From positions 48,990,406 to 49,054,405 of the forward strand of contig NC_083603.1 in the NCBI RefSeq assembly GCF_029168945.1: 64,000 nt of DNA. Direction: 5' to 3'. This stretch comes from Cannabis sativa. Taxonomy: Eukaryota > Streptophyta > Magnoliopsida > Rosales > Cannabaceae. This document shows, in pieces, positions 1-11,821 of this stretch. How positions within the stretch are numbered: position 1 is the stretch's first letter; the number at the start of each line of letters is the position of its first letter. The notes under the pieces were generated by a model. The model was given only the letters and a program-made list of their open reading frames with translations. It made no database searches and was not told the origin of the DNA. The translations under genes were made by a program, and so were the position numbers.

Positions 1-2075
1 CTCGGGATCCCGATTATAAAATCATTTACAAAAAGGTTTAACTGTTTAACCATTACATAAAAATAAAAGTCGTCTAACGACCAATTACAAAAATTCAGCC
101 TTGCTGTCCCGAGGATCGTACGCTCCAGGCCTAATCGCCCCGACATGTACAATCTCATAAGCTCGCTCACGGTCCATCAGCTATAGCCTTGCCTTTACCT
201 ACACATGAACATAAACTGTGAGTCGACAGACTCAGTAAGAAAAGCATAATAATATCATACATAATTCTAACTGCAGTGTCCAACACGATACTGAGTCCCG
301 CTACTGCCATGTCCAACATGGTACTGAGCCACTACTGCCATGTCCAACATGGTACTGAGTTTTGAACGTTCATAGGGACGGTACTATTGACAAGTATCCT
401 CCTGATCGGTCGAACCGGTCATACTCCGGCTGCTGGTCATACTCCAGCCTGTACCGACGGGATAGGTCAATAGCACGGAACCACCAACCAAATGTCGACT
501 GATCGGCCGAACCGGTCATACTCCGCCGCGGTCATACTCCGGCTGTACCGACGTGACAGGGTTGGATGGTTCGAAGCCTATATACATAACTAATGTAATC
601 TAGCAGGCTTCCTACATGCACGCTAAACATGTAATCTACATATGGATACTGTTATACTAATCTTACTCGGATTCCGATTTCAGTGTGCTTGGTCAACCCG
701 ACCGGAACCGAAGCCGAGCGGCGGACATCGGCTCCTAAACCATAAAAATCACAACGCTATAAGTGACACGCTAAATCACTTCCCGGGGACTAAAACTTGG
801 AACTAAAAGTTTCCCTATCGATAAAAAGCATGGCAATACCCCTAAAAACATAAAAACGAGGAAAACTAGGGTTTCTGAAAATTCCCCAACTGGTAGATCG
901 GTTGCCCAACCAGAATTTCGGTTCTGGGAATTACTGGACACCCATCCGGAATTCCGGTTGCACAACCGGAATTCCGGTTCCTCGCAGGAATTTTTCAAAA
1001 ATTCCTAACTCAACCAAATCAAACCCAATTGGTTCCAAACCTTCCAGACCTGCTCTAAATACCCCAAAGAACAAATCTAAGGCATCAAACTAACCCAGAA
1101 TTCACAGATACACAACTTGCCATTAAAGCTCAAGCTTTGAGTTCTAAACTCAAACTTGAGCAATTCCCACAAACATGCATTCAAACCTAGTTAATTCTAC
1201 TCAAATATGCATGAATAAGCCTCTGAAATCAAGTAAAATCATACACAACAACCCAGCAACAGATTCACAATATTTTCACCAAAAATCATAACTTTTGCAT
1301 AGAAACTTAAAGCTTTGCACAACCTATCTAACATGCTTTCAAAATCACTTAATTAACTTCAATTAGACATGCTTTACACTTCAGAAATCAACAACAAAAC
1401 ACAGCAATAACCACAGCCACAAGAAGCATGCATATACTCAAAATTTCACCATTTTTTCATAATTTCAAAGAAGAAAAATCAAGAGAAGCTAACCTAGCTT
1501 GAAGAATGCTTAGAAAGGATGAGAGTTTGCTTGGAAATCAAAGAGAAAATCAGCTTCATGCACCCTAATGCCTCAGCCGAAATAGAGAGAAGAGTTGAGA
1601 GAATTTTCTTTTTCAAAGCTTTTTTCTAATTTTTGCTAAGTGTAGAAAATGAGAAGAGTAAATGAATAAAGCCACTTAAACCATTTATTCAGCCACTTAT
1701 TAAAATAAAATAACCATTTAAATTCATTTAATAAACTCACATAAGACAAAGCATTAATGGGGCAAAAAGACCATTTTGCCCCTCCACCATAAAATCACAT
1801 AAATCATACTAAAGGGGGTATTTTTGGGAAATTCTAAATTCCCGGCCATTCCCGACATTCCCAATGTCTAAAACCGTCCCAACTACTAACATACTAAGTT
1901 GTGATTTCTACTGAGCCAAACGCCGAGTTCCAAAATACCGGACACCGGAAATGCAAAATATGCAAGCTACTGAATAACATAAATAACAGTAATAAATTAT
2001 TTAAATAGCTATAAATAATTTCATAATTAATCATAATTAACTGATAATTTCCAAATTAACTAAGCGGGCTTTACA
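1..2075 (-). repeat. 3' LTR of Tekay-type gypsy (truncated by window edge)
   Basis: Matches 7175-9248 almost base for base and ends in the same ...GGGCTTTACA. In element orientation this is the 3' LTR. It contains three short units around CATGTCCAACATG, repeated CCGGTCATACTCC blocks and paired CCGGAATTCCGG palindromes. Short ORFs inside it (for example near 771-1093) are not genes. Confidence 0.93.
277..360 (-). repeat. Tandem ~31-bp units in the LTR
   Basis: Three degenerate tandem units, each holding TGTCCAACAYG followed by GTACTGAG. The inner CATGTCCAACATG is a near-palindrome. The same array is at 7451-7534 in the other LTR. Tandem repeats in an LTR are often enhancer-like in plant retrotransposons; that role is inferred here. 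Confidence 0.7.
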
Positions 2076-2095
2076 ACTATCCCCCCCTTAAAAGA
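2076..2095 (-). other. Polypurine tract of the gypsy element
   Basis: Read on the minus strand, a purine run with seven consecutive G residues ends 5 bases from the 3' LTR, whose terminal TGTAAAG follows. This is the usual plus-strand priming site for reverse transcription. Confidence 0.85.
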
Positions 2096-4914
2096 ATTTC
2101 GTCCCCGAAATCTAACCTGAATAACTCTGGATATTGAGCTCTCATATCTGACTCTAGCTCCCAGGTGGCTTCCTCCACCTTGCTGTTTCTCCAGAGTACC
2201 TTGACCAATGCTATGGTCTTATTCCGAAGGACTTTATCCTTTCTATCCAGGATCTGCACTGGTTGTTCCTCATATGTCATATCTGGTTGAAGCTGAAGAC
2301 TCTCATAACTGAGTATATGAGAGGGGCCTGAAACGTATTTTCTCAACATTGAGACATGGAATACGTTGTGAACTGCTGATAAGGCTGGAGGTAATGCTAA
2401 CCGATATGCCACTTGACCTATCTTCTCGAGAATCTCGAAAGGTCCAGTAAATCTAGGGCATAACTTGCCTCTTTTCCCGAAACGTTTAATCCCCTTCATC
2501 GGAGATACCCGTAAAAACACATGTTCCCCTACTTGGAACTCAACATCTCTGCGTTTCGGATCTGCGTAACTCTTCTGTCTGCTCTGTGAGGCAAGCATTC
2601 TAGCTTTTATCTTCTCTATTGCCTCATTGGTCCGCTGTACTGACTCAGGACCTAAGTATTTCCTCTCCCCTGTCTCATCCCAGTGGATAGGGGATCTACA
2701 TTTCCTACCGTACAACAGTTCATAGGGAGCCATCCCTATCGTACTCTGATAACTGTTGTTGTAAGAAAATTCTATCAACGGTAGATACTTACCCCATGAG
2801 CCTTCAAAGTCCATAACACAGGCTCTCAACATATCCTCCAATATCTGAATTGTCCTTTCGGACTGACCATCTGTCTGAGGATGGAATGCTGTACTAAATT
2901 TTAGCTTTGTACCCATTGCCTGTTGCAAACTTTGCCAAAATTTGGAGGTGAACTTCGGATCCCTGTCCGAAACTATAGACTTCGGTACCCCGTGAAGTCT
3001 CACTATCTCTCTGACATATAACTCTGCCAACTGATCCACTGAAAATGTTGTTCTAACCGGCAGAAAATGAGCAGATTTCGTAAATCGATCCACCACTACC
3101 CAGATGGAATCAAATAAACCCGTGGTCCTAGGTAACCCGACCACAAAATCCATCGTAATATCTTCCCATTTCCATTCTGGTAGGGTTAGAGGCTGCAACA
3201 ACCCTGCTGGTCTCTGATGTTCAGCCTTAATCTGCTGACAAGTGAGGCATCTCGATACAAATTTTACCAAATTCTTCTTCATACCGCTCCACCAGAAGTA
3301 CGGTTTCAAATCTTGGTACATCTTAGTGGTACCGGGATGCAGAGAATATGGGGTAGAATGAGCCTCCTCAAAGATCTCGTTTCTCAGTTCCACACTGTTC
3401 GGAACACAAACCCTGGCTTTATACAAAAGCATCCCACTATCTGACACCGAAAAGTCTTTGGCTTGACCAGCCAATACCTCATCTCGGATCTTCACTAACT
3501 CCGGATCTGTCATCTGAGCGACTTTTATTCTTTCCAATAGATCAGATTGCAGCATCAAGTTGTGAAGCTGACCTACCACAAACTCAATGCTGGATCTAAC
3601 CATATCCTCTGCTAGCTGAGGTGAGATCTGAATCATATTAGCTACTTGCCCGGGACCCTTTCTGCTCAGGGCATCAGCCACTACATTGGCTTTTCCGGGA
3701 TGATAGAGGATCTCACAATCATAATCCTTCACTAATTCCAACCAACGCCTTTGTCTCATGTTCAAATCTTTCTGAGTAAAGAAATACTTGAGGCTTTTAT
3801 GGTCGGTATAGATCTCACACTTCTCCCCATAAAGGTAATGCCGCCAAATCTTCAGTGCAAAAACCACTGCGGCCAATTCTAAATCATGAGTCGGGTATCG
3901 CTGTTCATAATCCTTTAACTGACGGGAGGCATAAGCGATAACCCGGTCGGCTTGCATCAATACACACCCCAAACCCTGTTTGGATGCGTCACAATAGACT
4001 ACGAACTTTTCCTTGTCCGAAGGCAAAGCTAGCACCGGAGCAGTAATCAACCTCTGCTTCAGCTCCTGAAAGCTAGCTTCGCACTTATCTGACCAAATAA
4101 ATCGCTGATTCTTCTTTGTAAGCTCGGTTAGGGGCATTGAAATTTTGGAGAACCCCTCCACAAACCTACAGTAGTACCCAGCTAATCCCAAGAAGCTTCT
4201 GATCTCTGTCACTGTCTTCGGTCTCGGCCAATCCCTGACGGATTCAATCTTCTCGGGATCCACCTTGATCCCATCTTTACTCACAATGTGCCCTAGGAAG
4301 GACACCTGAGACAACCAGAACTCACATTTCTTGAACTTGGCGTAAAGCTTATGTTCTCGAAGTCGTTGCAGTACCATCTGAAGATGTAACTCATGCTCCT
4401 CTTCTGATTGAGAGTACACGAGGATGTCGTCGATAAACACAATCACACAGATATCGAGGAAATCCTTGAATACTCTATTCATCAGGTCCATGAATGCTGC
4501 AGGAGCATTGGTTAGTCCGAATGACATAACCAGAAACTCGTAATGTCCATACCTAGTGCGGAAAGCCGTCTTTGGAATGTCCTCCTCTCGGATTCTCAAC
4601 TGATGATAACCCGAACGGAGATCAATCTTAGAAAAGACCGTCTTCCCCTGAAGCTGATCGAACAAGTCATCAATCCTAGGTAATGGGTATTTATTCTTCA
4701 CCGTCAGCTTGTTCAACTCCCTGTAGTCGATGCACATCCTCATAGATCCATCCTTCTTCTTGACGAACAAAACCGGGGCTCCCTGTGGTGACACACCGGG
4801 CCGAATGAACCCTATGTCAAGCAACCCTTGGAGCTGAATCTTTAATTCCTTAAGTTCACGGAGCCATCCTATACGGGGCTTTGGAAACCGGTTCCACCCC
4901 TGGTGCCAAGTCAA
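2077..4914 (-). CDS. Ty3/gypsy pol: reverse transcriptase, RNase H, integrase, chromodomain-like tail
   Basis: 945-codon ORF copying and integrating the element. RT covers roughly residues 30-250, with YRELNKLT, the palm motif LRSGYHQL and the catalytic FIDDILVYS. RNase H follows with VVYCDAS, the second region [10 protein letters not shown] and ADALSRK. The integrase has an H-H-C-C zinc finger ending in CLTCQQ, then the core D-D-E residues in [18 protein letters not shown] and [11 protein letters not shown]. The C-terminus (EEATWELES) is typical of the Tekay chromodomain-like tail. Only about the first 18 codons, where the frame overlaps the gag ORF, lack family similarity, so the natural frame is entered downstream by fusion to gag-protease. 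The fusion is broken by a frameshift near 4860. The ORF runs into the polypurine tract. Confidence 0.93.
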   Translation of the reverse strand: MTWHQGWNRFPKPRIGWLRELKELKIQLQGLLDIGFIRPGVSPQGAPVLFVKKKDGSMRMCIDYRELNKLTVKNKYPLPRIDDLFDQLQGKTVFSKIDLRSGYHQLRIREEDIPKTAFRTRYGHYEFLVMSFGLTNAPAAFMDLMNRVFKDFLDICVIVFIDDILVYSQSEEEHELHLQMVLQRLREHKLYAKFKKCEFWLSQVSFLGHIVSKDGIKVDPEKIESVRDWPRPKTVTEIRSFLGLAGYYCRFVEGFSKISMPLTELTKKNQRFIWSDKCEASFQELKQRLITAPVLALPSDKEKFVVYCDASKQGLGCVLMQADRVIAYASRQLKDYEQRYPTHDLELAAVVFALKIWRHYLYGEKCEIYTDHKSLKYFFTQKDLNMRQRRWLELVKDYDCEILYHPGKANVVADALSRKGPGQVANMIQISPQLAEDMVRSSIEFVVGQLHNLMLQSDLLERIKVAQMTDPELVKIRDEVLAGQAKDFSVSDSGMLLYKARVCVPNSVELRNEIFEEAHSTPYSLHPGTTKMYQDLKPYFWWSGMKKNLVKFVSRCLTCQQIKAEHQRPAGLLQPLTLPEWKWEDITMDFVVGLPRTTGLFDSIWVVVDRFTKSAHFLPVRTTFSVDQLAELYVREIVRLHGVPKSIVSDRDPKFTSKFWQSLQQAMGTKLKFSTAFHPQTDGQSERTIQILEDMLRACVMDFEGSWGKYLPLIEFSYNNSYQSTIGMAPYELLYGRKCRSPIHWDETGERKYLGPESVQRTNEAIEKIKARMLASQSRQKSYADPKRRDVEFQVGEHVFLRVSPMKGIKRFGKRGKLCPRFTGPFEILEKIGQVAYRLALPPALSAVHNVFHVSMLRKYVSGPSHILSYESLQLQPDMTYEEQPVQILDRKDKVLRNKTIALVKVLWRNSKVEEATWELESDMRAQYPELFRLDFGDEILLRGG

Positions 4915-6748
4915 TCACGAAATCAATCTCCCGCTGAGGTGGTAACCCTGGAAGTTCTTCGGGAAAAACGTCCAAAAATTCCCGAACCACTCTGATGTCC
5001 TCTGGCCGAGTGGTGTCCACCACCACGGCCAGAAACCCTAAGCACCCACCGTGCAACAATTCTCTCGCTGACATAGCCGAGATCACCGGGATCCGAGATC
5101 CCCGAACTGAACCCACAAATACAAACGGTTCTTCACTTTCCGGTTGGAAGACCACCATCTTCCTTTTACAGTCAATGCTCGCCGAATATTTAGATAGGAA
5201 ATCCATTCCTAAAATAATATCAAATTCGACTAAGCTCATCTCTATCAGATCAGCGCTTAACTCTCTACCATCTATCCTGATCGGCATAGACCTAATCCAC
5301 CTATTGGAGATAACCAATTCTCCGCTAGGTAACAGGGTTCCAAACCCTGATTCATATCTATCAAAGGGTCTACCCAATTTACTAAAGACTCTGGCCGCCA
5401 CATAAGAATGTGTAGCCCCAGAATCAAACAGCACAGAATATAGCGAGTTGTTAATAGAAAGCTGACCTGTGACTACTGATGGGCCGGCATCCGCATCGGC
5501 TGCGTGATAGCGAATACCACTGGCCGGAGTGGGTATCGCTGGAGCTCTCGGTGCCTCTGGTCGGAGCTGGGGACATTCCCTCTTGAAGTGTCCGGGCATG
5601 CCACAATGAAAGCATCCCTGACCTTTGCACTCACCCAGATGGTGCCTCTTGCAGCTAGGGCACTCGGGATAGGAGAATCGGGTCTCATTACCACCAGGAC
5701 GACTCCCTCGGTTCTGGTTCCCCCGGAACCTCTTGTTCTGACTCGAGCCACCGAAAGCAGTGGGTGCTCTCTTCCTCTGATCAATGGCCGAACCACTACT
5801 CCTCCTGCTAAAGCCTGATGCAGGAGGGGTAGGAGCTCCGCCACTCACCGGAGTACTGGCTGATTCTGACATACACCCCACTGCGCCCTCAGCTCGCAGT
5901 GCCTTCTCCACCATCTGAGCATAGGTGGTGCTGTCGTCGGTGGTGATCATCAGGTCATGCCTGATCCTGGGATTCAACCCGTCTAGATACTTCTCCTTCT
6001 TGCTGAAATCGGTCGGCACAATTCCCGAGGCTAACCTCGCCAACCGATCAAACTGAGTAGTATACTCAGTGACGCTCATGTTCTCCCGCTGGGTCAGGTG
6101 AGCGAACTCTTTCCTCTTGGCGCTTCTAACCGCCTCGTTGTAGTATTTCGCATTAAAGAGTTCCTGGAACCTTTCCCAGGTCATGGTGGTGATGTCATGG
6201 ATCTGAGACACCATGTCCCACCATACCAGGGCGTCCTCCTGGAACTGAAACGTGGCGCACACCACTCTGTCGTTACCGGTGACACCCATGAAATTCAGTA
6301 TCTTGGTGATCACTGTCAGACATTGCTCGGCTTTCATTACATCCGGACCTCCCAGGAATACCGGAGGTGCTTGCTTCCGGAACCGCTCATACAATGGTTC
6401 CAATCTATGGGCCGCCACCACTATCTCGGCCTGGGCAGCAGGGGCAGGTGCCACTGGAACTATGGGCACAGGAACTGCAGGAGCACCCTGCTGTCTCAAC
6501 CTCTGAATCTCGAGGTCTTGTTCTTCGATCCGGGCTTGCATCTCCGCAAACCGTAACTCCCAGTTCGGGGCTCCCTGATCAGCTGGGGGAGCCTGGGCAG
6601 CCTGTGGCGGGTTCTCATCACCCCGGCCACGAGCCCTGCCTCGGGGACCTCTAACTCGGCCCCTAGCAGGTGGGGGAAACTGAGCTCCCTGTCCTTGATT
6701 CGACCCTACGGAGTTGCCCTGACTCCTGGTAGTCCGCCTGGCGTCCAT
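4856..6748 (-). CDS. Ty3/gypsy gag and aspartic protease
   Basis: 630-codon ORF. Residues about 1-110 are proline/arginine-rich and low complexity. A Retrotrans_gag capsid domain follows (about 110-290, with VVWWD-type and [16 protein letters not shown] motifs). A CCHC zinc knuckle ([14 protein letters not shown]) lies near residue 380 and the protease active site LFDSGATHS near 440. The ORF ends just after the linker that normally runs unbroken into RT. The last codons read ...YRMAP then TGA, while the RT frame resumes within a few bases. Comparison with the conserved linker suggests loss of two bases near 4860. Chosen start: first ATG, about 280 bp inside the 5' LTR boundary. Confidence 0.9.
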   Translation of the reverse strand: MDARRTTRSQGNSVGSNQGQGAQFPPPARGRVRGPRGRARGRGDENPPQAAQAPPADQGAPNWELRFAEMQARIEEQDLEIQRLRQQGAPAVPVPIVPVAPAPAAQAEIVVAAHRLEPLYERFRKQAPPVFLGGPDVMKAEQCLTVITKILNFMGVTGNDRVVCATFQFQEDALVWWDMVSQIHDITTMTWERFQELFNAKYYNEAVRSAKRKEFAHLTQRENMSVTEYTTQFDRLARLASGIVPTDFSKKEKYLDGLNPRIRHDLMITTDDSTTYAQMVEKALRAEGAVGCMSESASTPVSGGAPTPPASGFSRRSSGSAIDQRKRAPTAFGGSSQNKRFRGNQNRGSRPGGNETRFSYPECPSCKRHHLGECKGQGCFHCGMPGHFKRECPQLRPEAPRAPAIPTPASGIRYHAADADAGPSVVTGQLSINNSLYSVLFDSGATHSYVAARVFSKLGRPFDRYESGFGTLLPSGELVISNRWIRSMPIRIDGRELSADLIEMSLVEFDIILGMDFLSKYSASIDCKRKMVVFQPESEEPFVFVGSVRGSRIPVISAMSARELLHGGCLGFLAVVVDTTRPEDIRVVREFLDVFPEELPGLPPQREIDFVIDLAPGVEPVSKAPYRMAP

Positions 6749-7011
6749 CTAGTTAGAACCGCCTGCGAAACCAAGAGTTGGCATATCAGGTCGTATTCAA
6801 GGAGAGCTTACTAATGCCGCTTAATTTGGAAATTAAAAACGAAACATACGCCTATTCTACTATCAGGCTACTAACATGCTTCCTAACAGGCTTTTCTTTT
6901 TCATAACTGAGTAAAATAAACTACTAAAGCAATGAAGGCTTACTGAACCGTGAACTGAGCTAACTGCTGATGATGATTGTACATGTCGTGACGATCTTCG
7001 GAAGACAACCT

Positions 7012-7028
7012 GGCGGCTCTGATACCAA
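7012..7028 (-). other. Primer binding site, initiator tRNA-Met type
   Basis: Minus strand reads TGGTATCAGAGCCGCCA, two bases inside the 5' LTR (which ends ...GGGTGTTACA in element orientation). This matches the 3' end of plant initiator tRNA-Met and fixes the element's orientation. Confidence 0.9.
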
Positions 7029-7030
7029 AT

Positions 7031-9248
7031 TGTAACACCCTAACTACCTTAGGCGTATTACGTGATTTTTAAACGTACTGTGCAGCTCGTTGCTAATCAA
7101 CGAGGTTTATGGAAAAACGTGATTAATTAAAATTTTGCTTTTTTAATTAAACTTATAAACCATATTACAAAATACTCGGGATCCCGATTATAAAATCATT
7201 TACAAAAAGGTTTAACTGTTTAACCATTACATAAAAATAAAAGTCGTCTAACGACCAGTTACAAAAATTCAGCCTTGCTGTCCCGAGGATCGTACGCTCC
7301 AGGCCTAATCGCCCCGACATGTACAATCTCATAAGCTCGCTCACGGTCCATCAGCTATAGCCTTGCCTTTACCTACACATGAACATAAACTGTGAGTCGA
7401 CAGACTCAGTAAGAAAAGCATAATAATATCATACATAATTCTAACTGTCGTGTCCAACACGATACTGAGTCCCGCTACTGCCATCTCCAACATGGTACTG
7501 AGCCACTACTGCCATGTCCAACATGGTACTGAGTTTTGAACGTTCATAGGGACGGTACTATTGACAAGTATCCTCCTGATCGGTCGAACCGGTCATACTC
7601 CGGCTGCTGGTCATACTCCAGCCTGTACCAACGGGATAGGTCAATAGCACGGAACCACCAACCAAATGTCAGCCTGATCGGTCGAACCGGTCATACTCCG
7701 CCGTCGGTCATACTCCAGCCTGTACCGACGTGACAGGGTTGGATGGTTCGAAGCCTATATACATAACTAATGTAATCTAGCAGGCTTCCTACATGCACGC
7801 TAAACATGTAATCTACATATGCATACTGTTATACTAATCTTACCTGGATTCCGATTTCAGGTGTGCCGGTCAACCCGACCGGAACCGAAGCCGAGCTACG
7901 GACATCGGCTCCTAAACCATAAAAATCACAACGCTATAAGTGACACGCTAAATCACTTCCCGGGGACTAAAACTTGGAACTAAAAGTTTCCCTATCGATA
8001 CAAAGCATGGCAATACCCCTAAAAACATAAAAACGAGGAAAACTAGGGTTTCTGAAAATTCCCCAACTGGTAGATCGGTTGCCCAACCAGAATTTCGGTT
8101 CTGGGAATTACTGGACACCCATCCGGAATTCCGGTTGCACAACCGGAATCTTCCTCGCAGAATTTTTCAAAAATTCCTAACTCAACCAAATCAAACCCAA
8201 TTGGTTCCAAACCTTCCGTACACGCTCTAAATACCCCAAAGAACAAATCTAAGGCATCAAACTAACCCAGAATTCACAGATACACAACTTGCCATTAAAG
8301 CTCAAGCTTTGAGTTCTAAACTCAAACTTGAGCAATTCCCACAAACATGCATTCAAACCTAGTTAATTCTACTCAAATATGCATGAATAAGCCTCTGAAA
8401 TCAAGTAAAATCATACACAACAACCCAGCAACAGATTCACAATATTTTCACCAAAAATCATAACTTTTGCATAGAAACTTAAAGCTTTGCACAACCTATC
8501 TAACATGCTTTCAAAATCACTTAATTAACTTCAATTAGACATGCTTTACACTTCAGAAATCAACAACAAAACACAGCAATAACCACAGCCACAAGAAGCA
8601 TGCATATACTCAAAATTTCACCATTTTTTCATAATTTCAAAGAAGAAAAATCAAGAGAAGCTAACCTAGCTTGAAGAATGCTTAGAAAGGATGAGAGTTT
8701 TCTTGGAAATCAAAGAGAAAATCAGATTCATGCACCCTAATGCCTCAGCCGAAATAGAGAGAAGAGTTGAGAGAATTTTCTTTTTCAAAGCTTTTTTCTA
8801 ATTTTTGCTAAGTGTAGAAAATGAGAAGAGTAAATGAATAAAGCCACTTAAACCATTTATTCAGCCACTTATTAAAATAAAATAACCATTTAAATTCATT
8901 TAATAAACTCACATAAGACAAAGCATTAATGGGGCAAAAAGACCATTTTGCCCCTCCACCATAAAATCACATAAATCATACTAAAGGGGGTATTTTTGGG
9001 AAATTCTAAATTCCCGGCCATTCCCGACATTCCCAATGTCTAAAACCCGTCCCAACTACTAACATACTAAGTTGTGATTTCTACTGAGCCAAACGCCGAG
9101 TTCCAAAATACCGGACACCGGAAATGCAAAATATGCAAGCTACTGAATAACATAAATAACAGTAATAAATTATTTAAATAGCTATAAATAATTTCATAAT
9201 TAATCATAATTAACTGATAATTTCCAAATTAACTAAGCGGGCTTTACA
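7031..9248 (-). repeat. 5' LTR of Tekay-type gypsy (complete, 2218 bp)
   Basis: On the plus strand it starts TGTAACACCC and ends GCTTTACA, giving canonical TG...CA ends. Nearly identical to the 3' LTR at 1-2075. One visible difference is a short deletion in the second CCGGAATTCCGG palindrome (near 8147). A 12-bp perfect palindrome TCGGGATCCCGA lies 145 bp from the LTR 3' end (7176-7187). Confidence 0.93.
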
Positions 9249-11032
9249 GTAGCGGTAGAAAGTGTCGTTGGGCCATTAGAGAGTCACGTTTTGTGTGTGA
9301 TATAGAATTTTATTAATAGCGGGGCATCATTGTTAAGTGTTTGAAATATCAGGAATTGTTGGGGGTTAGAATGACCAATTTACCCTTGCTTGGTTTTAGG
9401 CATTTGATTTATGTTAAGGGCAAGGAGGTCATTTGATGGTTTATTCCTTTATCTTTTGTGACCATTTAATCTGAATATATGATTTAATTTATTAATGATA
9501 AAAGGAAATGAATCCCTTAGAAACACTTAGAATAAGCTAGAAGAAAGGAAACATTGATCTTCTCTTTCTCTCTCTCTCTCTCTCTCTCGATTTGTGATGA
9601 AGCAAGCTAAGGCTTGATTCTTACTCAGCTTATTTCAGAGGGTGATTACAAGATTTGGGTGTGTTATTCAAGGTATTAATTCTTAGCTTTCCCCTCTTTG
9701 TTTTTCTTGAAGTTGAAGTTAGGTTTTGATGTTGAATTTAGGTTTTATGTGGTTGTTTGCTTTAGAAGTATTTAAATTTGTATTCTAATGTTAGATGGAG
9801 GTTATCTATGATGTTTTAAGCTATGTTGGGTGGTTATTGTTTTGTTTGAACCAAATTGGAGTTTGAGAAGTCCAACTTTGAGCTCTAATTGTGTTTTCAT
9901 TTTTTGAGTTGTTTGTGGTGTTATATTTCTTGGATTAAGTTTATTGGAACATAAGCATGTATTCTGGAGAGTTTTACAAAGTTTGGGTTTGATTTGAGTT
10001 GTGGGTAGCATTTTTGGTTCACAGTACTGAACCAGTAGACCGGTTAACGGGGACCGTAGTAACCGGTAGACCGGTTGGTCCCTAGGAAACCGGACTTCCG
10101 GTTGGGATCCGGTCTGCCAGTTGGGCTATTTTTCAAAACCTTAGTTTCACCTATTTTTGTGTCATTTGGGATATTACCATCCCATTTATCGATAGGAATA
10201 TTCCTAGTTTTGATTTTAAGTCCCTGATAAGTGTTTTAGCGTGTCTCTCATTAAATTTTGAATATTATTGTTAGAGTCCTGTAAAGCGTCGAGCTGCAAT
10301 TCCACTCAAGCTGAGCAGCACACTTGAGCACGGAAACGAGGTAAGATAGCATAAATAATATATATATGTGAAGGTATGCTTGTTATTAATTGTTTACACT
10401 ACTAACACTAACGGAAATGTAATTTTAAGGGTGTTAGTGCAGTGTAGGATTTTAGGATAGTTACAGTGTTACCAACACGAGTGCCAGGAGGTACGTCGTG
10501 CATGTGATACAACACTTAGTAATTCCCGGGAGTACGATAATGGCCCGAGAAACACGAGTATGAAGTTGGTACTTTAGTGCATATGGTATAGTGGTCGTAT
10601 TTTCGTTGGAGAACGTTCTTAACCATTTGGTGAGCTCAGTTATTGAGCTCAGGACGGCTTAAGCATAAGCCGGTATAGCATTGCTTATATATATGTTATG
10701 CATATCTTACTGAGTCTGTTGACTCATCAGTTTGCTACCTTGTGTAGGTAAGGGAAAAGCTAAGCTGGAGGAGCAGTGAGTTGGAGCTTGACAGTGATTG
10801 TACATATCGCGGCAGTGCAGCCTAGAAGGTTTCAGTCTTTCAACATTGTGAGTTGTATTTTATAGTTGCCTGTCGTTTGTAAAAAAAAAAAAAAATACTA
10901 CGAGATTTTGTATTAGTAAATGTAATTTCAACTCTGTTTTAAAGCTCGGGATCCCGACCCATAAGACTATATAAATATAATATAATAAGATTAATTTTTG
11001 GTTTAGCAAGTTTTTCAAATACGGGCGTTACA
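9249..11032 (+). mobile_element. Remnant LTR of an older Tekay-related gypsy element
   Basis: Begins exactly where the young gypsy ends and stops at ...CGGGCGTTACA, a typical LTR terminus. Plus-strand parts match the reverse complement of the young LTR: CTTACTGAGTCTGT followed by GACTCA, then TGTGTAGGTAA, and the palindrome TCGGGATCCCGA (10946-10957). Its 5' start is missing and probably lies left of the window, on the other side of the young element. Downstream there is no primer site or polyprotein of its own, so it is a solo or truncated LTR. It also contains CCGGTT-rich repeats (10030-10130) and an A-run near 10880. Confidence 0.7.
9561..9588 (+). repeat. TC microsatellite
   Basis: Run of TC dinucleotides, interrupted once by TTT, inside the remnant gypsy LTR. 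Confidence 0.9.
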
Positions 11033-11185
11033 TAATTAGACCTTACAAAGTCTCTTAATTAATAAATAAATCCTAAAATTTCTTTTCTTCACAATTAAGC
11101 CCTTACTTAGTGAAAATTCATAAATAAGACAGTCTAATTTTAGAATTATAATTGATCTTCTTAAGCTCCACCAGCTTTGATACCA
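11033..11185 (-). mobile_element. Internal fragment and primer site of an older LTR element
   Basis: On the minus strand, TGGTATCAAAGCTGG (11171-11185) resembles an initiator tRNA-Met primer site with one mismatch. It lies five bases from a CTACA end that would be the 3' end of a 5' LTR (see 11191-11552). About 140 bp of leader survive before the sequence is cut at the gypsy LTR end (11032). No coding domain is visible. Confidence 0.45.
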
Positions 11186-11190
11186 TTTAT

Positions 11191-11552
11191 TGTAGATTAA
11201 ACTTATCAAGAATACCATAACAAAGAACTCAAGCAATCAATAGCATCGTGACAACAATTCAACAATAATCAATAAACAAAAAAGAAAATGAAAGAATGAA
11301 TCTTTATTTCATAACAGTTTGGTAAGAAATTTAGGAGTATAATATACAAGTGGGATCACCAATACACTAGTTACTAGATTACAAATCACAGCTCACAATG
11401 AGAGAAGTCACTTCTAGAGTGAACAATCTATATTTACAGCCCTCAACGCTCACAAACACAAGCTGAAACCATAAACTTCAACAATGGTGATCCCTCTTTT
11501 CTCTCTTTTCTTTCTCCTCTGTAGAACTCTTTCCCATTTAGACTTTTTCTAA
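11191..11552 (-). repeat. Part of an old LTR, interrupted by a copia element
   Basis: In element orientation this is the 3' part of a 5' LTR, ending TCTACA beside the primer-like site. The other part would be 30363-30524, beyond the nested copia, ending ...CACCAACA on the plus strand. The two parts together make about 520 bp with TG...CA ends. Only one LTR is present, so identification rests on the primer site and termini. Confidence 0.4.
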
Positions 11553-11813
11553 TAATGCAAAGAGAGAAAAAGGCAAAATGAAAATTGTATTATTGAATGA
11601 ATGGAAAAGAACTATTTTACAGGCTATATATACAGGGCAGATCAGGGGTGACACATCAACCCAGTTTAACATGTGCAAAACACTAGGACAAGAACCAACC
11701 GACTCAACAAAATAACTAACCTATCTGACATATCTAAACTGAAATAACGATTGAGGATAAATAGGAGAAGCAGTTAGGATTAGTAAAAAACAGCTGACTT
11801 AGTAATTCTGATA
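11553..11813 (-). repeat. 3' LTR of the split copia (261 bp)
   Basis: Matches 30096-30357 with only a few changes. Next to it inside the element is a polypurine tract (11814-11830; minus strand CTTGAGGGGGGG). Confidence 0.9.
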
Positions 11814-11821
11814 GCCCCCCC

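Larger units (their letters stand above)
1..9248 (-). mobile_element. Ty3/gypsy LTR retrotransposon, Tekay/Del-type chromovirus
   Basis: Two direct repeats of about 2.2 kb flank a gag-protease ORF and an RT-RNase H-integrase ORF, both on the minus strand. The gene order (integrase after RNase H), the LTR length and a chromodomain-like tail after the integrase fit the Tekay/Del chromoviruses. A primer site for initiator tRNA-Met lies at 7012-7028 and a polypurine tract at 2076-2095. The left (3') LTR is cut by the window edge; alignment with the right copy shows 144 bp missing. The LTR copies differ by few substitutions and small indels, so the insertion is recent. The only clear coding lesion is a frameshift between protease and RT near 4860. 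The element sits in an older gypsy LTR (9249-11032); its left TSD is outside the window, so the flanks cannot be compared. Confidence 0.93.

Noticed and set aside
771..1093. Short overlapping ORFs on both strands in the gypsy LTR
   Set aside because: They lie in LTR sequence, are not conserved intact in the sister LTR and have no recognisable protein.
4856..4914. Programmed frameshift between gag and pol
   Set aside because: Elements of this group normally have one continuous frame, and a two-base loss explains the break more simply. Kept only as an alternative.
6098..6654. Plus-strand ORFs of 84-152 codons
   Set aside because: They are antisense shadows of the GC-rich gag coding region.
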